Notes: generated by a model not told the origin, from the sequence alone. Positions 36,883 to 46,094 are shown, numbered from the stretch's first letter. The stretch is 64,000 nt of DNA from Flavobacterium lutivivi (GCF_014642275.1 NZ_BMIM01000005.1:124001-188000), one strand, 5' to 3'. Program-made: numbers and translations.

Positions 36883-38829
36883 TTAGTTATCGAGTGTTTC
36901 AAAGATGGAGTTCATGCTTTTAAATTCTGGAACTATCTTCTTCATTGTCATGACCACATCTTCTTTATCGGAAATTTTAGCAATTTCAATTAACTCAGAT
37001 ACAACTGCTTCTATTTCAACAAAATTATCAGTTCTATCTTGACCAATCATAATTTTTTCATTGTGTGTCGGTAATGTTTTTGATGTATCATTGAGCAATT
37101 CTTCAAAGAGTTTTTCTCCTGGACGTAATCCAATAATTTTTATTTTTATTTCCTTATCAGGTGTAAAGCCTGCTAATCGTATCATTTTTTTTGCCAAATC
37201 GATTATTTTGACTGGTTCACCCATATCAAAAATAAAAATCTCACCACCTGAACCCATTGCTCCAGCTTCAAGTACTAACTGACAAGCTTCTGGTATTGTC
37301 ATGAAATACCTGATAATTTCTGGATGAGTAATTGTTAATGGACCACCTTCTTGAATTTGTTTTGTAAACAATGGAACTATAGAACCATTTGACCCTAAAA
37401 CATTCCCAAATCTAGTAGTTATAAACTTTGTTTTTATTTTTTTGTTACTATCCTGAATAGAATAGTTTAAAGATTGAACATATTTTTCGGCAATTCGTTT
37501 GCTTGCTCCCATAACATTACTAGGGTTTACTGCCTTGTCTGTTGAGACCATTACAAACCGTTCAACCAAATATTTAGCTGACAAATCTGCCAAATTTTTT
37601 GTGCCTAGAACATTTGTAAAAACTGCTTGAGATGGATTATCTTCCATCATAGGAACATGTTTATATGCTGCCGCGTGATAAACTAAATCTGGCTTGAATT
37701 GATTAAAAACTCTATCAATTACATGATAATCTTTTATGTCAGCTATTATGGTAAATACATTTATCTTATTTGAGTATTCAGATATTTCAAGTTTCAAACT
37801 GTGCAATGGAGACTCAGCTTGGTCAAGTATTATTACATTTTTTGGAAAATAATTAATAATCTGTCTTACTATTTCACTACCAATAGAACCTGCGCCACCA
37901 GTAATTAAAATTGTTTTATCTTTTATTTGCGATGAAATAGCTTTTGTATCTAATAAAATTGGTTTTCTATCGAGTAAATCTTCGATAGCAAAATTCTTTA
38001 ACTGATTGGAGATTTGCTTTTGATCTTCCCAATCGGTAATTAGAGGAACTGTAAAAACTTTTAAATTGTATTCTAAACATTCTTCTACCAAAGTAATTGT
38101 TTCCTCCTTAGTCAAACTCTTTTCGGCAATAATTAAAGCTTCAGCTCCCATACTTCGCATAATTACATGAATCTTTTTTGCTTGATTAAGAATTGGTAAA
38201 TCGAGTATTTTCTTGCTTGTTTTAACTTGGTTAAACTTATCTACAAATCCAACTAACTTGAAACGTCCAGGCTTTTCTGTTCTCAAAGCATTAGCAACTG
38301 ATATTGCATTTGCATCAGCACCATAAATTATTGCTTTGATAAGGTTTTGACTACCTTCTGATTGAATATATTTTTCAAAAAAGTTTTTTACTAAAATTCT
38401 GAATAAGAATAATAATAAAAATGAAATCACATAGGTTATAAACAAACTAGTGGAAAGAAAAACTTTGATTCCAAATGCTAAATTGACTACATAGTTTGAA
38501 ACCAAAATAAACAAATATGAAGAAGTTGTTGCTACCAGTAGTTTTACTCCATCAATAAAAGTAGAATGACGAATAATTCCCGCATATGTTCTATAAATCA
38601 TAAAGAACATAGCATTGACAAGAAGAATAATACTTGCTCTATATGGCCTTTCAAGAACACTATTATATTTTACTGACAAACTATCAATAATCAAATACGT
38701 TATTGCAACTGAAATAGCTACAATAGTTATATCTATGGCAAAGATTATCCAACGAGGCAGATAACCAATATTTTGGAATTTTTTATTGAAAATGCTGTTT
38801 TTTAGTTCATTAAAAATAGAGTTATTCAT
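36883..38829 (-). CDS. Membrane NDP-sugar 4,6-dehydratase, PglF/WbpM/CapD type
   Basis: 648 residues from the ATG at 38829; an in-frame GTG at 38835 is the alternative. Four N-terminal helices (about 25-140) precede a CoA-binding-like Rossmann domain (IKAIIYGADANAISVANAL) and the catalytic SDR domain (TILITGGAGSIGSEIVRQII near 310). VSTDKAVNPSNVMGASKRIA shows the Met-x3-Lys form of the active site used by this family, and RPGEKLFEELL lies near 570. It converts UDP-GlcNAc to a UDP-4-keto-6-deoxy sugar. The DegT-type gene upstream supplies the next step. Confidence 0.9.
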   Translation of the reverse strand: MNNSIFNELKNSIFNKKFQNIGYLPRWIIFAIDITIVAISVAITYLIIDSLSVKYNSVLERPYRASIILLVNAMFFMIYRTYAGIIRHSTFIDGVKLLVATTSSYLFILVSNYVVNLAFGIKVFLSTSLFITYVISFLLLFLFRILVKNFFEKYIQSEGSQNLIKAIIYGADANAISVANALRTEKPGRFKLVGFVDKFNQVKTSKKILDLPILNQAKKIHVIMRSMGAEALIIAEKSLTKEETITLVEECLEYNLKVFTVPLITDWEDQKQISNQLKNFAIEDLLDRKPILLDTKAISSQIKDKTILITGGAGSIGSEIVRQIINYFPKNVIILDQAESPLHSLKLEISEYSNKINVFTIIADIKDYHVIDRVFNQFKPDLVYHAAAYKHVPMMEDNPSQAVFTNVLGTKNLADLSAKYLVERFVMVSTDKAVNPSNVMGASKRIAEKYVQSLNYSIQDSNKKIKTKFITTRFGNVLGSNGSIVPLFTKQIQEGGPLTITHPEIIRYFMTIPEACQLVLEAGAMGSGGEIFIFDMGEPVKIIDLAKKMIRLAGFTPDKEIKIKIIGLRPGEKLFEELLNDTSKTLPTHNEKIMIGQDRTDNFVEIEAVVSELIEIAKISDKEDVVMTMKKIVPEFKSMNSIFETLDN

Positions 38830-38842
38830 ACGCACTTCTTCT

Positions 38843-38869
38843 AAGCCTATGTAAAATTAGGCTTTTTTT
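38843..38869 (+). terminator. Terminator-like hairpin read on the plus strand
   Basis: Stem AAGCCTA / TAGGCTT with loop TGTAAAAT, followed on the plus strand by a run of seven T in total. It lies in the 59-base gap upstream of the PglF-like gene. On the minus strand, the transcribed one, no U tract follows it. It may be an antisense terminator or an mRNA leader hairpin. Confidence 0.4.
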
Positions 38870-38888
38870 AACATAATCATTTGATTAA

Positions 38889-40019
38889 TTAAAAAAATCG
38901 ATCAAAAACCTCTAAAATTCTATTTTTATCTTGCTCCGAAAGGTTAGAACCTGAAGGCAAACACAAGCCATTTTCAAACAATTTTTCGCATACATTTCCA
39001 CCATAATATGGATATTTTTCGAATATTGGCTGCAAATGCATAGGTTTCCATAAAGGTCTTGATTCAATATTTTCTTTTTCTAAGGCAAGTCTTAAATCTT
39101 CACGGTTTTTACCTACCACACTTTGATCTATTAAAATGCAAGATAGCCAATGATTTGAAGAAAAGTCACTGTTTGGTTCATTAAAAACCTCGACACCTTT
39201 AATATTTTTAAAATAATCAACATAAAAATCATGCATTTTTTGACGCGACTTAATGTGACTACTCAAAACTATCATTTGTCCCCTACCAATTCCTGCTGAT
39301 ATATTACTCAACCTGTAATTATATCCAATTTCTGAGTGTTGGTAATGAGGAGCGTTGTCTCTTGCTTGTGTTGCAAGAAAAACTGTTTTATCCTTTTCTG
39401 CTTTTGTTTTGCAGACTAATGCTCCACCACCAGAAGTAGTAATTATCTTATTTCCGTTAAATGAAAGCGCAGCAAATTTCCCAAAAGTTCCACAGGCCTT
39501 TCCTTTATATGTACTACCCAAAGATTCCGCACTATCTTCAAGAACTGGAATGTTGTATTTGCCAGCTACAGATAGTATTTCATCCATTTTTGCTGGCATA
39601 CCATATAGATGTACTGGGATTATGGCTTTTGGAGTTTTTCCTTTTGAAATTCTATCTTTTATTGCTTCTTCGAGTGCTACAGGACACATATTCCAAGTTT
39701 CGGGCTCGCTATCAATGAATATTGGAATTGCTCCTAAATATACAATTGGGTTTGCTGAAGCAGAAAAAGTAAAACTTTGACAGATTACTTCATCTCCAGC
39801 ATTTACTCCTAGTTGAATTAACGCTAAATGTAATGCTGCAGTTCCAGAACTTAATACTGCAATTTGAACATTTTCTCCCAGAAAACTTTCTAAATCATTT
39901 TCAAATCCAGCAACATTTGGACCAAGTGGAGCAACCCAGTTTGTATCAAAAGCTTCTTTAATAAAATCTTGTTCTTTACCACCCATGTGTGGTGATGAGA
40001 GCCATATTTTTGAATTCAT
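38889..40019 (-). CDS. DegT/DnrJ/EryC1/StrS aminotransferase, PglE-like
   Basis: 376 residues. PLP-dependent sugar aminotransferase acting on a 4-keto sugar nucleotide. VAPLGPNVAGFENDLESFLG, AVLSSGTAALHLALIQLGVN, EDSAESLGSTYKGKACGTFG and LSFNGNKIITTSGGGALVCK (internal aldimine Lys near 185) are the family motifs, and GYNYRLSNISAGIG follows. Next to the PglF-like dehydratase it probably makes a UDP-4-amino-4,6-dideoxy sugar. No PglD N-acetyltransferase is adjacent. Confidence 0.93.
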   Translation of the reverse strand: MNSKIWLSSPHMGGKEQDFIKEAFDTNWVAPLGPNVAGFENDLESFLGENVQIAVLSSGTAALHLALIQLGVNAGDEVICQSFTFSASANPIVYLGAIPIFIDSEPETWNMCPVALEEAIKDRISKGKTPKAIIPVHLYGMPAKMDEILSVAGKYNIPVLEDSAESLGSTYKGKACGTFGKFAALSFNGNKIITTSGGGALVCKTKAEKDKTVFLATQARDNAPHYQHSEIGYNYRLSNISAGIGRGQMIVLSSHIKSRQKMHDFYVDYFKNIKGVEVFNEPNSDFSSNHWLSCILIDQSVVGKNREDLRLALEKENIESRPLWKPMHLQPIFEKYPYYGGNVCEKLFENGLCLPSGSNLSEQDKNRILEVFDRFF

Positions 40020-40032
40020 CTTTATGAATTAA

Positions 40033-40833
40033 TTATTGTTTTTTTAAAAATATATTTGGACTTTTCTTTTTGTAATAATCTTCTATCGATTCAATTTCTT
40101 CAAGTTTATCATTGAGAACATGATATCCAATAGATTTAAAGTAAGGAATAATCTTATCAGCATCAGATTGAATTTCAATCATAATTGAGGGTTTATGGTT
40201 TTCAATGGTTTTCATAAACCCCTTGATTACATTCCATTCAAATCCTTCTACATCAATTTTTACAAAATCAGGAAAATTATCTTTATCCTCAAAATATCCA
40301 TCAAGTGTAGTTACAGGAACTTTATGAATAATCACCTCTATGTCTTTATCGGCAGATTGTTCTCTGCTTGTCTTGAAGCCATCAAAATCTTTTACAAATG
40401 AATTATTCTGTCCAGAAATTGGGTCAATATAGAAATCTAATTCCCCATTAATATCTCCTGCTCCTTTTTGTTCAATATTTACATTTTTTGACAATTCATT
40501 TGGCAAGAAATTTACATTAGCCCTCAAATAGCTTAAATTGATATTACTAGGCTCAAAAACAGTTACTTTACTATTCACGCCAACAAGGTTAGCATAGAAC
40601 GTCGTGAAATAGCCGATTTGACCACCTATTTCTAAAACAAAATTATTTTTATTGATCCATTTTTTGAAAATTGCAACAGTTTCTTCTTCTCTTTTTTTTC
40701 CATGATACCAATACCCTTTATGATTGTAGGAATTTAATTTGAATTTACTGCCTGTATAATGGTGTTTTATAACTATATCTCTGGCTGTAATTTTTAGCAA
40801 TTTTAAAACCGTCTTTCTAATAATGTTTTGCAT
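40033..40833 (-). CDS. FkbM-family methyltransferase
   Basis: 266 residues. FVLEIGGQIGYFTTFYANLV near 67 is the SAM motif, TVFEPSNINLSYLRANVNFL the acidic loop, and FPDFVKIDVEGFEWNVIKGF near 190 the FkbM signature. Likely O-methylates a sugar of the locus A glycan. It starts one base after the HAD gene ends, within the same operon. Confidence 0.87.
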   Translation of the reverse strand: MQNIIRKTVLKLLKITARDIVIKHHYTGSKFKLNSYNHKGYWYHGKKREEETVAIFKKWINKNNFVLEIGGQIGYFTTFYANLVGVNSKVTVFEPSNINLSYLRANVNFLPNELSKNVNIEQKGAGDINGELDFYIDPISGQNNSFVKDFDGFKTSREQSADKDIEVIIHKVPVTTLDGYFEDKDNFPDFVKIDVEGFEWNVIKGFMKTIENHKPSIMIEIQSDADKIIPYFKSIGYHVLNDKLEEIESIEDYYKKKSPNIFLKKQ

Positions 40834-40834
40834 A

Positions 40835-41479
40835 TTAAATTATTTCAAATTGAATTTGATGCAAATTTTCGACTTTAGATTGAGGTAAATATACAATTTC
40901 TTTATTAAAATCCTGTTTATGAATATTATTTCCATCGTCAATTATGCAGATAGTTTTCCAACCCAACAGATTAGGTGCAAAAAAATCTTTTTTAACATTA
41001 TCTCCTATGTAATAATATTCATCGGTATTAAATTGATGAAATATTTTATAATTTTTTTCATTAGGCTTTTCCGAACCAAATTCTTCTGAGATAATTATTA
41101 AATCAAATAGTTCCTCTATTCCTAGAGCTTTGATTTTATTTCTTTGGGTAACGGAAAAACCATCTGTAATTAATCCTAAGTTATACCCTTTGCTTTTCAA
41201 TTCATATAAATAACTTTTTACTTTGGTGTATTGAGAAAAATCTGGAAAGTGGTTTCTATAAAGTTGTTTTAATTCAGCAATTGTGATGATTGGATACCTT
41301 TCCACTAAATTCTGAAAAACATTTTCCTTATTTCCATACCATTTAAGCATTTCTTTGTGTAAGCCTATATTATTGACATCAACTTTTTGAGCAATTTCAA
41401 TAAATGCCGATTTCAAATAGTCAATCTCGTGAACTAATGTATCGTCGAGGTCAAAAACAATTGTTTTACTTTTCATCAA
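40835..41479 (-). CDS. HAD-superfamily hydrolase
   Basis: 214 residues. Motif I TIVFDLDDTLVHEIDYLKSA near 5-20 (nucleophile Asp and D+2), motif II LITDGFSVTQRNKI near 110, motif III EEFGSEKPNEKNYKIF with the Lys, and motif IV YYIGDNVKKDFFAPN. A helical cap lies between motifs I and II, so a phosphatase on a small phosphorylated substrate is likely. It overlaps the ATP-grasp gene by four bases, suggesting coupled function. Confidence 0.85.
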   Translation of the reverse strand: MMKSKTIVFDLDDTLVHEIDYLKSAFIEIAQKVDVNNIGLHKEMLKWYGNKENVFQNLVERYPIITIAELKQLYRNHFPDFSQYTKVKSYLYELKSKGYNLGLITDGFSVTQRNKIKALGIEELFDLIIISEEFGSEKPNEKNYKIFHQFNTDEYYYIGDNVKKDFFAPNLLGWKTICIIDDGNNIHKQDFNKEIVYLPQSKVENLHQIQFEII

Positions 41480-42447
41480 TGCTTGAAGTTATGAACTAAA
41501 ATCTCATCATCATATCGCAACATCATTAAATCCTTTTCCCAACTATGAAATGGTTCTATTGATTTATTTTCAAAGAAATATTCTTCAATCAACCATTTTG
41601 GAAAATTACCTCCAGCAAGGTAACTCAGCGGATATCCTCCACCAAATCTGGGATTGATTTCTATCCCAAAAATTTTTTGATTATCGAGATTTACAAATAC
41701 TTGAAAGGTTATACATCCTATAAATCCATCTATTTTTTTCATTTTCTCCCACAAATCTTTCAAGAAAAAAGTTTCTTTTGTGACCGCTTTATTGACTTCT
41801 CCTTCTCTTACTTCTATTCTTTGCCTAGGTATTAAACATTTGAGTTTAGAATTTTTATCATAATACAAATCTATGGTAAACTCGGTGTGTTTTTTATGAT
41901 CGAGATATTCTAGAAACATAAGTTTATCATTTGCAAAATGATACTCTGTAAGCTGTTCTTCCTTGAAAATAATATAATTATCTATGCTTCTACTACCATC
42001 AAATGGCTTGATATAAATGGGCAGTTGGTAATTGTCTTTGGAATATTCCTTGGCACAGTTGATAAAATATTTTTCAAAAAACTGATGTGTCAATCTTTTA
42101 TCTCTAAAAATTTTAACTATTTCGTAATCAGAAACCACTACTATTATTCCCTTTTCTTCAAAAAGTTTTTTGTTTTGAGAAAGAATGAGTAACTCTGTAT
42201 CAATCGTTGGAATAATCATTTTTATCCCATATGCATGAGCTAAATCGATTAGTTCTTCTATATAATTGGGTTCTGAAACTCTTTTTACTTTAAAAGCACC
42301 ATCAGATATTCGGCATGCAGCAGCATAATCAGGATTTGCATCTGTAGTGAAAACTTTAGCATCTGGAAAAACTAGTTTTAATTCCTTTTGAAAAAATCGT
42401 ACCAATGAAACTCTTCTTCCGGCTGATGTGATTAGTATATTATTCAT
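41476..42447 (-). CDS. ATP-grasp domain protein (carbamoyl-phosphate-synthase-like)
   Basis: 323 residues. NILITSAGRRVSLVRFFQKE opens an N-terminal Rossmann-like domain, and IIPTIDTELLILSQNKKLFE and FRDKRLTHQFFEKYFI follow. The ATP-grasp fold shows PIYIKPFDGSRSIDNYIIF near 150 and GIEINPRFGGGYPLSYLAGG near 275 (metal-binding E and N). These enzymes ligate a carboxylate to an amine or similar nucleophile through an acyl-phosphate. It is linked by overlap to the HAD gene; the substrate is unknown. Confidence 0.85.
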   Translation of the reverse strand: MNNILITSAGRRVSLVRFFQKELKLVFPDAKVFTTDANPDYAAACRISDGAFKVKRVSEPNYIEELIDLAHAYGIKMIIPTIDTELLILSQNKKLFEEKGIIVVVSDYEIVKIFRDKRLTHQFFEKYFINCAKEYSKDNYQLPIYIKPFDGSRSIDNYIIFKEEQLTEYHFANDKLMFLEYLDHKKHTEFTIDLYYDKNSKLKCLIPRQRIEVREGEVNKAVTKETFFLKDLWEKMKKIDGFIGCITFQVFVNLDNQKIFGIEINPRFGGGYPLSYLAGGNFPKWLIEEYFFENKSIEPFHSWEKDLMMLRYDDEILVHNFKH

Positions 42448-43052
42448 TAATTATATCCATTAAAAGGTTCTGTGGAATTACCATCTTGGGCATTAATCCC
42501 TTCGCTTTTTATTACCTTTTGAATTGTTTTTAGTAAAATTCTTAAATCTAATACAAAACTGATGTTATCTACATACCAAACATCATATTCAAACTTTTTG
42601 TCCCAAGAAATAGCATTTCTTCCATTGACTTGAGCCCAACCGGTAATTCCTGGTTTTACCTCATGTCTTCTGCTTTGAAATTCATTATAGAGATGTAAAT
42701 AATCTGTCAATAATGGTCTTGGACCTATTAAACTCATATCGCCTTTTATTACATTCAATAGTTGTGGAATTTCGTCTAAAGAGGTTTTTCGAACAAATTT
42801 CCCAACTGATGTCAATCTAACTTCATCGGGTAAAAGTTTTCCTTCAGCATCTTTTTTATCATTCATAGTTTTGAATTTGATGATACTAAAAACTTTACCT
42901 TTTTTGCCTGGACGTCGCTGAAAAAAAAATGGTTTTCCATCATTTGCAAAAAAAAGAAAAACTGTAATAACTATAAATAAAGGCAACAAAATTATAAAGC
43001 CTATAAACGAGGCTAAAAAATCTATTACTCTTTTGAAGAAGTGTTTATACAT
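42447..43052 (-). CDS. Initiating sugar phosphotransferase, PglC-like
   Basis: 201 residues, the short monotopic form: one N-terminal membrane segment (FLASFIGFIILLPLFIVITV) and a PF02397 domain with FFQRRPGKKGKVFSIIKFKT, KTSLDEIPQLLNVIKGDMSL (catalytic Asp-Glu), GPRPLLTDY and KPGITGWAQVNGRNAISWD. It transfers a phospho-sugar, probably a di-N-acetyl-bacillosamine-like sugar, to undecaprenyl phosphate. It overlaps the following GT4 gene by eight bases and shares one base with the ATP-grasp gene. Confidence 0.93.
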   Translation of the reverse strand: MYKHFFKRVIDFLASFIGFIILLPLFIVITVFLFFANDGKPFFFQRRPGKKGKVFSIIKFKTMNDKKDAEGKLLPDEVRLTSVGKFVRKTSLDEIPQLLNVIKGDMSLIGPRPLLTDYLHLYNEFQSRRHEVKPGITGWAQVNGRNAISWDKKFEYDVWYVDNISFVLDLRILLKTIQKVIKSEGINAQDGNSTEPFNGYN

Positions 43053-44202
43053 TTTTTTCTAAGAATTTATATTCGTCAAATATAGCTTTCCAAACTATTT
43101 TTTGCTCATATCTTGAGACAATCAATTGTCGAGCGTTTTCTTTCATTTCCTGCAATTTTTCGCTATCAGAAATAAAACTTTTCATAGCTTCAAAAATAGC
43201 GCTTTCATCTTTAACAGGAATAATAATTCCGTTTTTGTCTTCAATAATAATTTCGTTGCAACCATTTATATCAGTTACAATACATGGCAAATTCATTGCG
43301 CCAGCTTGCATTACAACATTAGGAAATCCTTCTCTATAGGTTGGAAAAACTAGTGCATCACTTATTGCAAAATATGGTCTAACGTCATATTGAAAACCCG
43401 TTGAAATAATATTTTTATTGCTTTCAATCATTTCTAATGTTTCAGGCAAAAGAGGATCGAGTTCGTTTTCATAATCACCTACTAATAAAAGCTTGTTTTT
43501 TGGATATTGAAGTTTTGAAAACGCAGCAATCAACTCATTGATTCCTTTGTCTTTGACCAGTCTTCCAACGAAGATAAAAACAAAATCATCTTCATTAATC
43601 CCTATTTTTTTTTTCAAATCTACCTTTTCGTTTTCAGAAAATAATGTTGGATTGAAATATGATGTATCGATACCGTTTGAACTTCCGTTAGCAATGACTT
43701 TTAGTTTTTTTGGGTTGCAATAATTGTTTTCGATGATAATATCCTTCAATCCTTTTGAATTAGGATAAACATGATTTGCGCAACTATACGTTATTTTTTC
43801 TACAAAGTCTAGAAGTTTTCTTTTTTTACCAGTTGTTTCAAGCAAAGGTAAGCCTGCAACCGTGTGTAATCGTAGTGGAACTCCTGCTAACTTTGCCGCT
43901 ATCATTCCAATAGTACCAGCTTTTGGAGTATGTGTATGGACTATTAATGGTTTGGATTTTTTAAAAAAAACAAACAACCTAAATAATGCTGATAAATCTT
44001 TTATTGGTGTTATTTGCCTAGTTAAATTAACAGGAAAAACAGGCAGATTAATTTTTTTTCCAAGCTTTTCAAGATTTTCCTTTTCAGAGGAAACTGCAAT
44101 AACATTATAAAATTCACTCATGAATTCTAATTGTCCCGAAAGCAATTTTTCAAGAGAAATTGGGACTGTTGTAATTCTGATGAGTGTTTTTTTATTTTCC
44201 AT
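43045..44202 (-). CDS. Glycosyltransferase family 4, PglA-like
   Basis: 385 residues. HTHTPKAGTIGMIAAKLAGV and RLHTVAGLPLLETTGKKRKL are the hallmark of GT4 enzymes that follow a PglC-type transferase. The donor half has VIANGSSNGIDTSYFNP, FVFIFVGRLVKDKGINELI and VFPTYREGFPNVVMQAGAMN (E-x7 with Gln replacing the second Glu, near 300). It likely adds the second sugar. It overlaps both the PglC-like and the asnB-like genes. Confidence 0.92.
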   Translation of the reverse strand: MENKKTLIRITTVPISLEKLLSGQLEFMSEFYNVIAVSSEKENLEKLGKKINLPVFPVNLTRQITPIKDLSALFRLFVFFKKSKPLIVHTHTPKAGTIGMIAAKLAGVPLRLHTVAGLPLLETTGKKRKLLDFVEKITYSCANHVYPNSKGLKDIIIENNYCNPKKLKVIANGSSNGIDTSYFNPTLFSENEKVDLKKKIGINEDDFVFIFVGRLVKDKGINELIAAFSKLQYPKNKLLLVGDYENELDPLLPETLEMIESNKNIISTGFQYDVRPYFAISDALVFPTYREGFPNVVMQAGAMNLPCIVTDINGCNEIIIEDKNGIIIPVKDESAIFEAMKSFISDSEKLQEMKENARQLIVSRYEQKIVWKAIFDEYKFLEKNV

Positions 44203-46078
44203 AAAAGTTTACATACCATTTTTGAAAACAAAAAAATGTCCATACTCTAAAAGTATTATCAACCTTACTATTCAAATGATTTAAAACCAGTTTTTCAATG
44301 ACATCAACGTTGAAAATCCCTTGCTTTTCTAAAAACTTTACTTCTACATATGAAAGTAATTCGTCTTTCAAATCAGATTTTAACCAATCACCTACAGGAA
44401 CTCCAAATCCTTTTTTGGATTTATTCAAAAAGTCTTTTGGAAAATATTCTTTGAAGGCTTCTTTCAGTATGTGCTTTTTGTCCCATCCATTAATCAAATA
44501 ATTTTCTGGAAGCTGATTTGTAAAGTTCCAAATCTCTTTGTTTAAGAATGGCGCTCTACATTCTAGTGAAGTTAGCATACTTGTTCTATCAACTTTAACC
44601 AGCATATCTCCTTCCAAACTCAAATGCCTGTCAATATTTCTAAAATCGGTTATTGTTTTATTTTTTGAACCAATAATCTCTTTGTAAAATTGTAAAGGAT
44701 TATTTTTATAAAAATCGCTTTTTAAAAAGTTTTTAACTTCATCTTCTTGAAAACCAAGAGAAATTATGTTGTAATAGAAATCTCCTTCGTAGTTTATTGC
44801 TTTTATAAGTCTATTAGCTTTAAATCGTTTACCTCTCTTATCATCAGTTGTTTTTAGCAACGAAGTAGTAAAATTAGATAATGTGCTATGAAATCCTTTT
44901 GGAATAATTGTAGTGTATTTATGGTTTAATTTCCCAATATAATACTTGTTATACCCACCAAAAACTTCATCTCCACCATCACCTGTCAATGCCACTGTAA
45001 CGTGTTGTTTTGTTTTATTGGCCACAACATAAGTTGCTAATGCAGAAGAATCTGCAAATGGCTCATCAAAATTCAATAGAATTTCTGCTAGATTTTTTTC
45101 TAAATCTTTTTCAGATATAATAAACTCATGATGATTACTATCAATCAATCTTGCTACTTCTTTTGACTTATCTGTTTCATCGAATGATTTTTTATCAAAT
45201 CCTATAGAAAAGGTATCTATTTTGGAATTGGATTGTTGTGCTAAGCAAAGAGAAACTATTGAAGAGTCAACTCCTCCAGAAAGAAACGTTCCTAGTGGCA
45301 CATCTGAAATTGAACGAGATGAAACACTTTGTTTTACTAGATCATGAACCTTGTTTGTTGCCTCTTTTTTAGAAAGTTTATCATACTTTTTAAAATTATG
45401 ATTTATTTCATTGAAAGAAATTTTTAAATCTTTACAATCTATTTCCATGAAATGATTTGCTTCCAGTTTTTTTATTCCTTCATAAATGGAATATGGAGCT
45501 GGAATATAGGTGAGTTGTAGAAATAAATTTAGTCCAGTAATGTTTATTTCAGGTTTGTTTGGAATAATTGCTAAAATAGATTTTAGCTCAGATGCCCAAA
45601 TCAATTCTTTTTCGTTGTAGTAATAATAAAGTGGTTTTTCTCCAAAAAAATCACGAGCTATAAATAACTTGTCAATGGTTTTGTCATATAGACTAAAAGC
45701 AAACATTCCGTCGAGCATTGAAAAGCTTTCAACTCCATAGCAGTCATAAAGATTAACTACAACCTCTGTATCACAAGTCGTATAAAATTTATATCCTTTT
45801 GAAATTAAATCTTCTCTGAGTTGCTTGAAATTATAAATTTCTCCATTAAACAGAATAACTTTTTGTTTGTCATTGCTATAAATTGGCTGTTTCCCCGAAG
45901 TCAAATCAATAATGGATAGACGACGCATTGATAAGCCAATAGAGATATTACTTGTGTTTTCAAAATAAAAACCATCCTCATCTGGACCGCGATGAATAAT
46001 TTTATTATTCATTGTTTCCAGAAAACCGTTGATTGAGCTTTCTTTAGATTTTGTTACAAAACCGTTTATTCCACACAT
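44192..46078 (-). CDS. asnB: Asparagine synthase-type glutamine amidotransferase (locus A)
   Basis: 628 residues. Starts MCGINGFVTKSKE with catalytic Cys2. Glutaminase domain motifs RGPDEDGFYF, LSMRRLSIIDL, LFNGEIYNF and CDTEVVVNLY; synthetase domain PP-loop FLSGGVDSSIVSLCLAQQ near 270 and LTGDGGDEVFGGYNKYY. It is longer than the locus B copy. In this setting it may amidate a uronic acid made by the UDP-sugar dehydrogenases upstream. It starts a new transcription unit: a strong terminator precedes and a -7 box lies 16 bases before the ATG. Confidence 0.9.
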   Translation of the reverse strand: MCGINGFVTKSKESSINGFLETMNNKIIHRGPDEDGFYFENTSNISIGLSMRRLSIIDLTSGKQPIYSNDKQKVILFNGEIYNFKQLREDLISKGYKFYTTCDTEVVVNLYDCYGVESFSMLDGMFAFSLYDKTIDKLFIARDFFGEKPLYYYYNEKELIWASELKSILAIIPNKPEINITGLNLFLQLTYIPAPYSIYEGIKKLEANHFMEIDCKDLKISFNEINHNFKKYDKLSKKEATNKVHDLVKQSVSSRSISDVPLGTFLSGGVDSSIVSLCLAQQSNSKIDTFSIGFDKKSFDETDKSKEVARLIDSNHHEFIISEKDLEKNLAEILLNFDEPFADSSALATYVVANKTKQHVTVALTGDGGDEVFGGYNKYYIGKLNHKYTTIIPKGFHSTLSNFTTSLLKTTDDKRGKRFKANRLIKAINYEGDFYYNIISLGFQEDEVKNFLKSDFYKNNPLQFYKEIIGSKNKTITDFRNIDRHLSLEGDMLVKVDRTSMLTSLECRAPFLNKEIWNFTNQLPENYLINGWDKKHILKEAFKEYFPKDFLNKSKKGFGVPVGDWLKSDLKDELLSYVEVKFLEKQGIFNVDVIEKLVLNHLNSKVDNTFRVWTFFCFQKWYVNFYGK

Positions 46079-46094
46079 AAAATTAATTGTGGAG

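Noticed and set aside
39355-39780. 141-codon open frame on the plus strand
   Set aside because: It is antisense to the DegT-type aminotransferase, which has all its family motifs, and has no promoter box or plausible start context.
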